IMG/VR virus record: IMGVR_UViG_3300025310_000224
Coordinates: 1 to 29,163 of that record
DNA from: a virus
Direction: 5' to 3' (one strand)
DNA: 29,163 nt
A model generated the notes under the pieces. That model made no database searches, was not told the origin of the DNA, and worked only from the letters and a program-made list of their open reading frames with translations. Every line of letters starts with the position of its first letter. The first letter of the stretch is position 1. Positions 21,257 to 28,034 of this stretch are shown here, piece by piece. A program made the position numbers and the translations under genes.

Positions 21257-23101
21257 GTGCCGGACAGGATCGTCCGGGGATGGGGGGTGGGGGGAATGAA
21301 CGGCCCGACCAGGGAACGGCTGGATCTGCTTTCGCTGCCGGACGAGGACGCCTATACCAGTCGGCTCCTCGACAGCTTTCCGTTCTTCATGCGCGAGCTG
21401 TTCCACTGCGTCGGTCTGGAGCGCCATCACCCGATCGGCTGGGTAGAGGATGATGTTCTGGAGTTCGCCGCCAACGGTCCGGCTCACCGTGCAATCCTCG
21501 CGTGGCGATTTTTCGGTAAGACCTACCTTGTCAGCGCCGGCCTGACGACCTGGAGCCTCTTCCGCGACCCTGAGTTCCGTACACTGATCGTCAGCAAGAG
21601 CGAGCTGCACAGCAAGCAGACCATCAAGCTCATCAAGGGATGGATCTCGTCCGTGTGGTTCCTGCGGCACATGGCGCCGCGCAGTCGGATCGAGGATTCT
21701 ACCACCAAGGCATTTACGGTGCGCGGGGCCACGATCCAACGCGCTTATTCCGTCATCGCCGAGGGTATTACGGGCCAGATCACAGGCCAGCACGTCAACC
21801 TGGTCGTCTCGGACGACGTGGAGACGAAGGACAACAGCCGCACGAAGCAGGGTCGGCTCGATCTGCTCGACGCAACGACCGAGTACCACGCGATCGCAAC
21901 GATGGGGCGCGGGGAAATCCTGTACCTCGGTACGCCTCATCACGAGGACACGCTGTACGCCAAGCTCCCGCGCCGCGGTGTGGTCGTGCGCAGCTATCCC
22001 AAGACCTATCCGTTTCCGGGCGAGAACACGATTGGCGCGGTCGCACCGGCGATCCTCGACAGGATGACCAGCGGCGCGGCACAGCCCGGCGACATCGTTG
22101 CCCCGCACCGTGTCAGCCGCGAGCAGATTACGCGCGACAAGGCGCAGGGGCAGCGATATTGGTTCATGCAGTGTCAGCTTGTCGCTAACGCGCACGAGGG
22201 CAGCCGCTATCCGCTCAGTCTTGAGGACCTGATCGTGATGGACCTGAACCGTGACCGCGCCCCCGTGTCGGTCACGTACGGCCGCGTGAACGAGAGCGGT
22301 TCAACTGTTGTCGGCGACATAGAGGTCATCGGGCTGGGCGACGAAAGGTTGTATGGACCGGCCGCGGTGGACGAGAAATGGGCCCCGTACGGGGCGACGT
22401 ACGCCTTCATCGACCCTGCCGGCAAGGGCGAGGACGAGACGGCCTGCGCCGTCGTGGCGACGCTGGGCGCGATCTTTTTCTGCAAGGGGATACTGGCGCT
22501 GCGCGGCGGTCCGACGAACGAGAACATCGACGCGCTGCTGCGGTTCTGCCGCGCCATGGACGCGCGGATGATCGGTGTGGAGCCGAACATCGACATCTTC
22601 GACAAGTTCGGCGAGCTGCTGATGTCGCGCCTGCCGGCGTTCTCGGTCAAGCCGGGCGAGCGGGACGACGAGCTGCGCGTTCACCCGACGGGGTGGTCCG
22701 CCGTTATCCTGCCGAGGGACGATTCTCGCCTGCGATCGCACGGAGGGTTCAAGGAGGAGCGGATTGTCCGCACGATAGAGCCGGTCCTGTCCAGCCACCG
22801 CCTCGTCGTGGACCGCTCCGTGGTCAGGCCTGAAGATGGTGTTGAACCCGAGTATCAGTTCCAGCACCAACTATCGCGCATCGTGGTCGAGCGCAAGGCC
22901 CTTGAGCACGATGACCGTCTTGAGGCGCTGGCCGGCGGCATCCGTCTGCACGAGGGTGTGCTGAGGCAGGACCCGGGATCGGCCGGCAGGAGGGCGAAGG
23001 AATCGCTGCTGGACCGTCTGATCCGGCGCGGGCTGGCGTCGAAGCTCCCGAATCATCCGTCTTGGCGGGCTCGAAAACCAGCGAACTGGATCAACCGATA
23101 G
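21257..23101 (+). CDS. Terminase large subunit, T7 gp19-like
   Basis: The 614-residue protein is the DNA-packaging motor ATPase/nuclease of the T7 gp19 type (586 residues). Visible motifs are the Walker A variant AWRFFGKT at 82-89 (T7 AFRGIGKS), GITGQITGQ at 170-178 (T7 GITGQLTGS), Walker B NLVVSDDVE at 181-189 (T7 DIIIADDVE), and the coupling motif YLGTP at 223-227. The nuclease centre has Asp386 in FIDPAGKGEDET, Glu442 in GVEPN, and Asp552/Asp553 in ALEHDDRLEALA. All catalytic acids expected from the family appear present. It is last in the packaging/ejection block, as in T7, and is followed by lysis-type genes. I did not find the small terminase in the window. Confidence 0.97.
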   Translation: MPDRIVRGWGVGGMNGPTRERLDLLSLPDEDAYTSRLLDSFPFFMRELFHCVGLERHHPIGWVEDDVLEFAANGPAHRAILAWRFFGKTYLVSAGLTTWSLFRDPEFRTLIVSKSELHSKQTIKLIKGWISSVWFLRHMAPRSRIEDSTTKAFTVRGATIQRAYSVIAEGITGQITGQHVNLVVSDDVETKDNSRTKQGRLDLLDATTEYHAIATMGRGEILYLGTPHHEDTLYAKLPRRGVVVRSYPKTYPFPGENTIGAVAPAILDRMTSGAAQPGDIVAPHRVSREQITRDKAQGQRYWFMQCQLVANAHEGSRYPLSLEDLIVMDLNRDRAPVSVTYGRVNESGSTVVGDIEVIGLGDERLYGPAAVDEKWAPYGATYAFIDPAGKGEDETACAVVATLGAIFFCKGILALRGGPTNENIDALLRFCRAMDARMIGVEPNIDIFDKFGELLMSRLPAFSVKPGERDDELRVHPTGWSAVILPRDDSRLRSHGGFKEERIVRTIEPVLSSHRLVVDRSVVRPEDGVEPEYQFQHQLSRIVVERKALEHDDRLEALAGGIRLHEGVLRQDPGSAGRRAKESLLDRLIRRGLASKLPNHPSWRARKPANWINR

Positions 23102-23149
23102 GCGTTACAATGAGTCCCGTGCGTAGACCGGTCAATGAAAGGAGTTGTG

Positions 23150-23398
23150 ATGAAACGACTGGCTTTACTCTCCGCCCTTTTCGTGCTCGTCGGCTGCCGT
23201 GGCGTCGGGCCGGACGGAAAGGCGCGGTTCGATCCGGCATCGGCGGCGGCGGCGACCGAGGCGACAACCGCGGCCTTCGCGCCGTTCTCGGGCCCGGTGG
23301 CCCCTATCGTGATTACGGTTGGATCGCTCGTGGCCGCGCTGCTCAGGGCGCGGGCGAAGGACGAATCGAGTACGCCAACGAACGGAGGCACAACATGA
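23150..23398 (+). CDS. Small lipoprotein with C-terminal membrane segment
   Basis: The 82-residue protein is read from ATG 23150, 5 bases after AAAGGAG; an in-frame ATG at 23135 would place that site inside the gene. It has a lipoprotein signal: basic MKR, a hydrophobic stretch, and lipobox LVGC with Cys16 as the predicted lipidated residue. Residues ~48-63 (PVAPIVITVGSLVAALL) form a second hydrophobic stretch followed by basic residues. It lies directly after terminase and overlaps the next, holin-like gene by four bases (ATGA). The location suggests lysis; an outer-membrane spanin subunit is possible but the second hydrophobic stretch is not typical of Rz1, so I keep the call general. Confidence 0.75.
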   Translation: MKRLALLSALFVLVGCRGVGPDGKARFDPASAAAATEATTAAFAPFSGPVAPIVITVGSLVAALLRARAKDESSTPTNGGTT

Positions 23399-23565
23399 AA
23401 GAGGGCGTCAAGACCAGCGAACTGTGGATCGTGCTTGGTACCCTTCTGACGGTCCTGTTCGGGCCGCAGCTCGGGCTCGAGCTGAGCCCGGACCAGCTGT
23501 ACGCGGCGTCGATCGGCGCCGCCGGATACGCCGGCGCGCGCGGCGTGGCGAAGCTGCGGAGATAG
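23395..23565 (+). CDS. Holin-like small membrane peptide
   Basis: The 56-residue protein is read from ATG 23395, coupled to the lipoprotein stop by an ATGA overlap and preceded by GGAGG. It has one clear membrane segment (LWIVLGTLLTVLFGPQLGL, residues ~10-28), a Pro/Asp turn, and a second, weaker Ala/Gly-rich stretch (AASIGAAGYAGARGVA) ending in KLRR. The opening KTSELW and the ending 'ARGVAK' match a pattern I associate with small phage membrane proteins in lysis regions. It probably helps permeabilise the inner membrane, but no function has been shown for this type. The same frame is open upstream through the lipoprotein gene, which I treat as a shadow. Confidence 0.7.
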   Translation: MKEGVKTSELWIVLGTLLTVLFGPQLGLELSPDQLYAASIGAAGYAGARGVAKLRR

Positions 23566-23677
23566 CACCTGCTATGCCGCGTTCCGCGCCGCCGGGCCGA
23601 CCGCGACCGCGGTCTTTGAGCCTTTTACCACGGTGCGGCGGTATCCGGCGGGCGGACGCGGATCATGGAGAGAGCGG

Positions 23678-23761
23678 ATGATTGACCGGCTGGATCGGAT
23701 GGGGCGCCGCGTCGGACTGATCGAGCGCGAGATTCAGAGACTGCGCGGGCCGCGGCCGTGA
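23678..23761 (+). CDS. Tiny coiled-coil peptide coupled to the next gene
   Basis: A 27-residue frame starts at ATG 23678 with GGAGAG just upstream and ends in TGA that overlaps the next GTG start (GTGA). The peptide is an amphipathic helix (DRLDRMGRRVGLIEREIQRL) that could pair with the coiled coil of the neighbouring membrane protein. The frame also looks protein-like and G/C-rich at third positions back to about 23570, and a GTG at 23633 would give 42 residues, but no good start exists further upstream. It may be the end of a longer gene broken by a frameshift. Confidence 0.45.
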   Translation: MIDRLDRMGRRVGLIEREIQRLRGPRP

Positions 23762-24168
23762 AACCGAAAGCATACGAGGACGATAAGGCCAACATCCCGT
23801 CGCGCCTGACGCGGCTGGAGACGGGTCTGGAGTCGCTCCAGCAGGACGTTCAGTCGCTCGCCAAGTCGGTCGGTGAACTGGTCCGGCGCGAGGGCCGACC
23901 GAACTACACCGCCTGGGGCATCGCGCTCTCGGCCATTGCCGTCATCGGAGCGATCGCGGCAACGGCCGTGTTCGGCCCGATCACGTCCCTGGACCGGATC
24001 AGCTTCGAGCGCGCGAACACGTCGATCCGTGACCGCGAGCGGCTGGCCGACAGGCTGGACCAGGCGATCCGGAACGAGCAGGTGCGGAACAACGATTTCG
24101 GCGAACGGCTGGGAAAGGTGGAGGCGATGTACGATCTGTTCGTGGCCGGGAAGCTGAGAATGGAGTAG
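23758..24168 (+). CDS. Single-pass membrane protein with flanking coiled coils
   Basis: The 136-residue protein starts at GTG 23758 (overlap with the previous stop). Residues 14-45 form a coiled coil (LTRLETGLESLQQDVQSLAKSV). Residues ~52-73 are a membrane span (AWGIALSAIAVIGAIAATAVF), and residues ~85-125 form a second charged helical region. The architecture suits a holin-associated protein or an inner-membrane spanin-like protein acting in lysis, although in a typical Rz the membrane span is at the N-terminus. It could alternatively be a superinfection or morphogenesis factor. It is placed after the lipoprotein and the holin-like peptide, so it is most likely part of the same lysis cassette. 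Confidence 0.7.
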   Translation: MKPKAYEDDKANIPSRLTRLETGLESLQQDVQSLAKSVGELVRREGRPNYTAWGIALSAIAVIGAIAATAVFGPITSLDRISFERANTSIRDRERLADRLDQAIRNEQVRNNDFGERLGKVEAMYDLFVAGKLRME

Positions 24169-24171
24169 GCC

Positions 24172-24417
24172 ATGTCGGACGCCGCGTACAAGTACACCGT
24201 CAAGGAGGGCCTGATCCGCGAGACGGCCTCGGGTTGCTACGACGCCTGGTGCGAGCAGTGCGAGTTGCACGGCCTGACCCGCGCGTTGCCGCCGTTCGAG
24301 ATGTGCGACGCGGATACGCGCGAGATGTGGGAGCAGATTGCGCGCCGGGCACTGGCGCTGCTGCTGGAGGCGGCGCGGGTGGACCGAAGCGCGTTCGGCA
24401 GCGCGCCGATCTATTGA
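24172..24417 (+). CDS. Small hypothetical protein, last late gene
   Basis: The 81-residue protein has ATG 24172 after a GGAG site 3 bases past the previous stop. It contains three Cys in 'GCYDAWCEQCELHG' (residues 21-34) and a fourth at 45 that might bind a metal, followed by a helix (REMWEQIARRALALLLEAA). No membrane span or signal peptide is seen and the family is not recognised. It is the last plus-strand gene. Its stop TGA (24415-24417) lies inside the end of the minus-strand adenine methyltransferase gene, whose stop is at 24411-24413, and no terminator separates the two transcripts. Confidence 0.65.
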   Translation: MSDAAYKYTVKEGLIRETASGCYDAWCEQCELHGLTRALPPFEMCDADTREMWEQIARRALALLLEAARVDRSAFGSAPIY

Positions 24418-25421
24418 CCAAACAGCGGCGCGCCCGACCCGCAGGCCGGGCTGAACCAGAGGCGTTCCTTGTGCCGGTTCACGTTGCCTTTCTGCCCTTG
24501 GGACGAATACCCGCCGCTGGCCGACCACTCAACGACATCCCAGTCGGCGGGCATGTTGTGCTCGCCCTCGTAGCCGCACAGGCAGATGCGCATCATGCGG
24601 TCGCGCCCGCGCTCGATCGCCCACTCGCGCGCGTCGTGGGCGACGCGCAGATCGTCGTGCGCGTAGATATCTTTCATGCGCCCGGCGGTGTCGGCGTACG
24701 GCGGGTCGAGGAATACGCCGGTGACGCCGTGCTTCGTGGTTGTGGAGTCTGAGCAGCAGACCCGGAGCCAGTCGCCGCAGGCGACGCGGACGTTGCGGAG
24801 CCGGTCGCGGAGCGAAATCATCCACTCGATCAACACCGCCTCGCGGCGCGCGTTCTCGCTCATGCCCATGCCGATGTGGGGGATCTTCTTGTGGACGCCC
24901 ATGCCCGCGCTGAGGTGGGGGCGCCTGCCGCCGCGCTCGGGATCGGAGACGTTCACGCCGGTTCCGGTCGTTCGCTCGTCCCCTTCGCCGTAATACTCGC
25001 CGGCGCACCAGCCATTCCCGATCCACTGGCACAGGCCCCAGCACCACCACGCGGCGCGCCTCACGTCGTAGTGATCCGGGTCCGACTTCATCCGCGCCGC
25101 AAACCCGTCCTTCTCAGGCATCTTCACCAGCCACTTGTGGCGCGCCTCGAGGTCAACCTCATTCACCGGCCAGTTCATCTCACGCGCCACGGACTCGGGC
25201 TCGCGCTGGACGGCGCGCCAGAAGTTGGCCAAGTGCGCATCAATGTCGTTGACCGTCTCCGTGCGTGTCCACGGCTCCGGGTGCGGGCGCGCGAGCAGAA
25301 CAGCGCCGGAACCAAAGAACGGTTCGATGTAGTTGTCAACGTCGCCTAGGCGCGACCATACAACATCGGCAACGCGCGACTTACCGCCGAAGTAGGGGAA
25401 CGGCGCCAGGGCTGGTCTCAC
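24411..25421 (-). CDS. DNA adenine (N6) methyltransferase, Dam/D12 class
   Basis: The 336-residue product is read from GTG at 25421, chosen because it overlaps the upstream stop as GTGA; longer versions run into the neighbouring gene in another frame. Class motifs are all present: FPYFGGK at residues 8-14 (cofactor-binding FxGxGGK type), IEPFFGSGAVLL at 32-43 and VFLDPPYADT at 236-245 containing the catalytic DPPY. The C-terminal 'KERLWFSP' is also usual in this class. It should transfer a methyl group from S-adenosylmethionine to adenine N6 in a short DNA site, probably to protect phage DNA from restriction or to mark it. The target sequence cannot be read from the gene. It is the last gene of the minus-strand operon. 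Confidence 0.93.
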   Translation of the reverse strand: MRPALAPFPYFGGKSRVADVVWSRLGDVDNYIEPFFGSGAVLLARPHPEPWTRTETVNDIDAHLANFWRAVQREPESVAREMNWPVNEVDLEARHKWLVKMPEKDGFAARMKSDPDHYDVRRAAWWCWGLCQWIGNGWCAGEYYGEGDERTTGTGVNVSDPERGGRRPHLSAGMGVHKKIPHIGMGMSENARREAVLIEWMISLRDRLRNVRVACGDWLRVCCSDSTTTKHGVTGVFLDPPYADTAGRMKDIYAHDDLRVAHDAREWAIERGRDRMMRICLCGYEGEHNMPADWDVVEWSASGGYSSQGQKGNVNRHKERLWFSPACGSGAPLFGQ

Positions 25422-25939
25422 GGCTCGTCGTCCTCCAGCGGATCGTCGTCCGCGGCACGTACGAACACCGATAGTGGCTCGATCGGAGGCATGTTGTTCG
25501 TGGACACGCCGCCGCCCATCATGACCGACGGGAGCTTTAGCGGCATGCACACCATGCACAGCAGCTCTCCGTCGGTTTCGGCCGTCATTACGCGCCTTCC
25601 GCACGACGCGCAGAATCCCTCAGCGATGTCGCCGGTTCGCGGGTCGCCACTGTAGCGCCGGTTTCGGCCGCGCAGCTCGCGGTCTATCTCGTTCAGCGCC
25701 CAGGCTCGGATCTCGCCCATTGTTTCCGGGATGTCATCGCGGCTCAGCCTGACTGACCGCTTGAGCCAGTGGTCGATGGCGCTGCTGCCGGCCGCCATCA
25801 CGTCGGGCGGGATCTCGGCGAGTTTTTCGAGCGCTTCAACGCGGCTGTTGGATTTTCCTTCGCGCGGGAGTTGAGCTCCGAAATGAAGCGGGTTGAACGG
25901 TATCGGGGTCGCTTTCGCGCTTTCGGGCTCGATTGTCAT
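25418..25939 (-). CDS. Hypothetical protein with a zinc ribbon
   Basis: This is a 173-residue protein on the minus strand. Residues ~33-95 are helical and charged (RVEALEKLAEIPPDVM then EIRAWALNEIDRELRGRNRR). A zinc-ribbon-like pair follows, CASC at 110-113 and CMVC at 128-131. The C-terminus is acidic (DDDPLEDDEP). Its stop overlaps the methyltransferase start as GTGA and its start overlaps the previous gene's stop as ATGA, so it is tightly coupled on both sides. The zinc ribbon suggests nucleic-acid or protein binding. No known family is recognised. Confidence 0.72.
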   Translation of the reverse strand: MTIEPESAKATPIPFNPLHFGAQLPREGKSNSRVEALEKLAEIPPDVMAAGSSAIDHWLKRSVRLSRDDIPETMGEIRAWALNEIDRELRGRNRRYSGDPRTGDIAEGFCASCGRRVMTAETDGELLCMVCMPLKLPSVMMGGGVSTNNMPPIEPLSVFVRAADDDPLEDDEP

Positions 25940-26229
25940 GGTTGCACCGCCTCGTCAGCCGACCCGAGCAAAACCGGCGGGGCGGACCGCGGCGATGCAG
26001 CGCCGACAGTGCCGCCCGCGCCGGCTTCATGGGAGGACAATGTTTGACGATCGAGATCCTTTGTCATGGGCTGTTCCTTTGGTTTTCGACCGATCAATCG
26101 AATCAACTCCCAGAGCGGGTGATACCCCACGCTCTCGCGCCGCTCGCCGGTCACGTTCCCGGTCAGCGTCACGCGGTAGTACCCGTTCTCAAGCCGCTCG
26201 GCGCGGCAGGTGAAGTCCCAGAGCGTCAC
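25936..26229 (-). CDS. Small hypothetical protein (minus operon)
   Basis: The 97-residue protein starts at GTG 26229 and ends with a stop that overlaps the following ATG (ATGA). The first ~50 residues look folded: a beta hairpin-like NGYYRVTLTGNVTGERRESVG followed by a helix (HPLWELIRLIGRKPKEQ). The remaining 45 residues are Gly/Ala/Ser-rich and probably disordered. The region has somewhat lower GC than the late block by eye. A weak GGGA site precedes the start, and only one base separates it from the previous stop. Function not recognised; the small basic N-terminal half could be a regulatory or inhibitor protein. Confidence 0.55.
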   Translation of the reverse strand: MTLWDFTCRAERLENGYYRVTLTGNVTGERRESVGYHPLWELIRLIGRKPKEQPMTKDLDRQTLSSHEAGAGGTVGAASPRSAPPVLLGSADEAVQP

Positions 26230-26230
26230 G

Positions 26231-26527
26231 TTATGGTTTCCCTATTGGCAGATACGGCAGGTGTGTTGTCGCCCTCCGTAATACGGTGACGGCCTCGCGG
26301 ATGACAAGCAGGCTTGGCGTTGGTGACTTCTCTTGTCCGATTAGCATCCCGAGCGCGTCGGCCAAGTGGTCGTGTGCCTTGCGAGCGTCTTCAACCACGC
26401 GGCGCAGAGACTCGACCTCTGTAATCAGTTCCCTCATGCACGCCATCGTTTCGACCACTCCGGCGTCGCAATCCGCGAACGGAACGCATGCGCAGATCTT
26501 CTTTGCCTCGGCAATATCAACGCTCAT
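26231..26527 (-). CDS. Hypothetical helical protein
   Basis: The 98-residue protein starts at ATG 26527. Early residues contain three cysteines (CACVPFADC), and residues ~30-62 form a coiled-coil helix (ELITEVESLRRVVEDARKAHDHL), followed by a second helix. There is no membrane span or known motif. The stop is one base from the next start, again indicating coupling. The shortened cytosine methyltransferase gene lies upstream, and its frame, if extended past its stop, would end in an ATGA overlap with this start. Function unknown. Confidence 0.6.
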   Translation of the reverse strand: MSVDIAEAKKICACVPFADCDAGVVETMACMRELITEVESLRRVVEDARKAHDHLADALGMLIGQEKSPTPSLLVIREAVTVLRRATTHLPYLPIGKP

Positions 26528-26553
26528 GACCGGTCTTGGGTAGCGTGACTTCC

Positions 26554-26976
26554 TTAGCTGAACCGGCGCAGTCGCTCCTGCTCCTGGCCGTAGCCGTCAT
26601 CCCCAGCCGTCCAGGCATTGTTCCATAGGAAGTCCTTGATGCCATACCCGTCGATCGACGGCACCGGCGCGCCGCGGACCTCCTCCATCAGGAACCATGC
26701 GGGTTGGGCCTCGGCGACGCATCGCTCGAACTCGGGGATGAGGTTGCCGAACTTCGGCTCGTGCCCGTTGGCGCGGACCAGGTGCGCGAGCGATGAGAAC
26801 ATCTGGCACGGCGGCCCACCGATGATCCCGTCGAACCGCCCCGCCGGCGGGTGGAAGCGGCGGATGTCGCCGCCCCAGAGGACATCGGGCCCGCGCACGA
26901 CGCAGAACCCGGCCTCCTCGAACGCCATGTCGAGCAGGCCGATGCCGGGGAAGAGGCTGAGGACAAGTCCGCTCAT
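26554..26976 (-). CDS. C5-cytosine DNA methyltransferase, C-terminally truncated
   Basis: The 140-residue protein begins with motif I (LSLFPGIGLLD, residues 6-16) and has the catalytic PPCQ with Cys57 in GGPPCQ (motif IV), a motif VI variant MEEV at 97-100 in place of MENV, and a motif VIII-like QERLR near 133-137. It then stops at TAA. Motifs IX and X and the target-recognition domain are missing, so only the N-terminal catalytic half is present. It may be inactive, may act with a partner, or may be a recently broken gene. The start ATG 26976 has a weak upstream site. It is near the Dam-type gene, suggesting a methylation-based anti-restriction theme. Confidence 0.82.
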   Translation of the reverse strand: MSGLVLSLFPGIGLLDMAFEEAGFCVVRGPDVLWGGDIRRFHPPAGRFDGIIGGPPCQMFSSLAHLVRANGHEPKFGNLIPEFERCVAEAQPAWFLMEEVRGAPVPSIDGYGIKDFLWNNAWTAGDDGYGQEQERLRRFS

Positions 26977-26998
26977 GGCTTCTCGTCACGCACGACGT

Positions 26999-27235
26999 TT
27001 ATTGCAGCTTCTCACCTTTCGCGCGTGCGACGCATCCGCCGATCCAATCGCTGCATCGGCACGATCTACCAATGAGTCCTCCGGTTGAACGGATCCAGTC
27101 GCGGTGCCACCCGTCTGTGTCGCAGGTGGTATAGTGAGTGTCGCCAACGTAGACCGTCGGTCCCTTTTGATACAGCCGCGTCGCCGTCGATGTGCCAAGT
27201 GCCGCCGCTTCATCGTTCACGTCGTTATGGCTCAT
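26999..27235 (-). CDS. Small cysteine-containing hypothetical protein
   Basis: The 78-residue protein is read from ATG 27235, seven bases after a GAGGAGG ribosome binding site, and overlaps the upstream stop (ATGA). An in-frame start further upstream at 27313 lies within the preceding gene and is not used. It has Tyr/Thr-rich beta-like residues (PTVYVGDTHYTTCDTDGWHRDW) and three Cys near the C-terminus (RSCRCSDWIGGC), perhaps for a metal. The family is not recognised. It lies between a zinc-finger-type protein and the cytosine methyltransferase. Confidence 0.68.
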   Translation of the reverse strand: MSHNDVNDEAAALGTSTATRLYQKGPTVYVGDTHYTTCDTDGWHRDWIRSTGGLIGRSCRCSDWIGGCVARAKGEKLQ

Positions 27236-27645
27236 AGCGTTCCTCCTCTTGTCTTCTCCGCGCGGATGAGGGCAGAGCGAGCGATCTCGATGAACCGACC
27301 CGACATCGACCATGCCTCACCGAGCGGATGCTCGTTGTCCGATTGGATTTTCCCGTATATAATCTCTCGTAGCGCCGTTTCGCAGTCGGAGAGGGCGGCG
27401 GAGAGCGCGTCGCGCTGGTCCCGCAATGCGTCGATGTCCCTCGCGCGGGCGGCCCGGCGCATGTTGGAAGCGATAGGCCCGGTGTCGTCGCTGGCGATGC
27501 ACTCGCGGCAGCAGGCGTCTTGGATTCCGTCCTCGTCCTGCCGCTGGTACCACTGGCGAGGCTTGTGCCAGCCCGGCGCGCCGGATCTGGTCCAGACCAT
27601 CGGCACTTCTTTGCCGCACCCGTCGCACTTGATGGTGGCGCTCAT
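27232..27645 (-). CDS. Zinc-finger-type hypothetical protein with coiled coil
   Basis: The 137-residue protein starts at ATG 27645 with an ATGA overlap to the upstream gene. An N-terminal zinc module has Cys7 and Cys10 (KCDGC) and, after about 35 residues including GWHKPRQWYQRQDEDG, Cys45, Cys46 and Cys49 (ACCREC). This spacing with 'W..R.D.DG....CSR.C' is a pattern I associate with small phage proteins of unknown role. The middle (RARDIDALRDQRDALSAALS) is a coiled coil and the C-terminus is helical. It may bind DNA, RNA or a protein partner. Stop and next start overlap again. Confidence 0.72.
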   Translation of the reverse strand: MSATIKCDGCGKEVPMVWTRSGAPGWHKPRQWYQRQDEDGIQDACCRECIASDDTGPIASNMRRAARARDIDALRDQRDALSAALSDCETALREIIYGKIQSDNEHPLGEAWSMSGRFIEIARSALIRAEKTRGGTL

Positions 27646-28034
27646 CGCTTCTCCTTCGCCGCGGCTTCGGCGGCGGCGCGGGTGGAGTAGATCACTTGGG
27701 TTGTGAGGTATCCGATGCCGTTGGTGCGTACCCAGTCATAGCGGTCGTTCTCGCCCGCCGTTTCCGGTCCTATGCCAGTGACTATCCATCCTTCAAACTC
27801 GCTATCTCCAGCGTCCTCTTTGATCCAAAACCGCATTCCGACGTACACCGGCACCCCGTCCGCCGTCTTGGGCAACTTGTCCACGATCGCGCGGAGGCGG
27901 GCGAGTTCGGCGAGCAGTTCGCGCGCCTCAGCGACCGTCACGCCGCAAATGAGCACGTCGTCTGGTATGTCGGCGGCGCGGCCTGCGGCGATACGCTGCC
28001 GCAGCCGATCAACGATGTCGGTGCGGAACTTCAT
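27642..28034 (-). CDS. Hypothetical protein with 'TADGVPV' motif
   Basis: The 130-residue protein is read from ATG 28034, which overlaps the upstream stop as ATGA; a longer form would run into the neighbouring gene. Residues ~30-52 form a helix (VAEARELLAELARLRAIVDKL) and residues 53-100 are beta-like, beginning KTADGVPVYVGMRFWI. This 'K..DGVPV..GM..W' type occurs in many short phage and prophage hypotheticals, which I recognise only as a pattern. The end is Ala-rich. It is coupled at both ends within the minus-strand operon. Function unknown. Confidence 0.72.
   Translation of the reverse strand: MKFRTDIVDRLRQRIAAGRAADIPDDVLICGVTVAEARELLAELARLRAIVDKLPKTADGVPVYVGMRFWIKEDAGDSEFEGWIVTGIGPETAGENDRYDWVRTNGIGYLTTQVIYSTRAAAEAAAKEKR

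Noticed and set aside
18425-22195. A 1256-codon open frame on the minus strand opposite the gp16-like and terminase genes.
   Set aside because: It lies antisense to two genes with clear evidence, has no recognisable protein motif, and is expected from GC-rich codon bias that removes stops on the opposite strand.
23110-23394. A possible long upstream extension of the holin-like gene through the lipoprotein region.
   Set aside because: The lipoprotein frame has a clear signal and ribosome binding site, and the extension is Arg/Gly-rich with no motif; the ATGA start at 23395 is better.
23574-23681. A 35-codon frame ending in an ATGA overlap with ATG 23678.
   Set aside because: No ribosome binding site and Arg/Pro/Ser-rich composition; another frame in the same stretch looks more like protein.
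25422-25604. An N-terminal extension of the adenine methyltransferase by about 60 residues.
   Set aside because: It overlaps the zinc-ribbon gene in another frame and is Arg-rich; the GTGA start at 25421 places the conserved FPYFGGK motif at the normal distance from the N-terminus.
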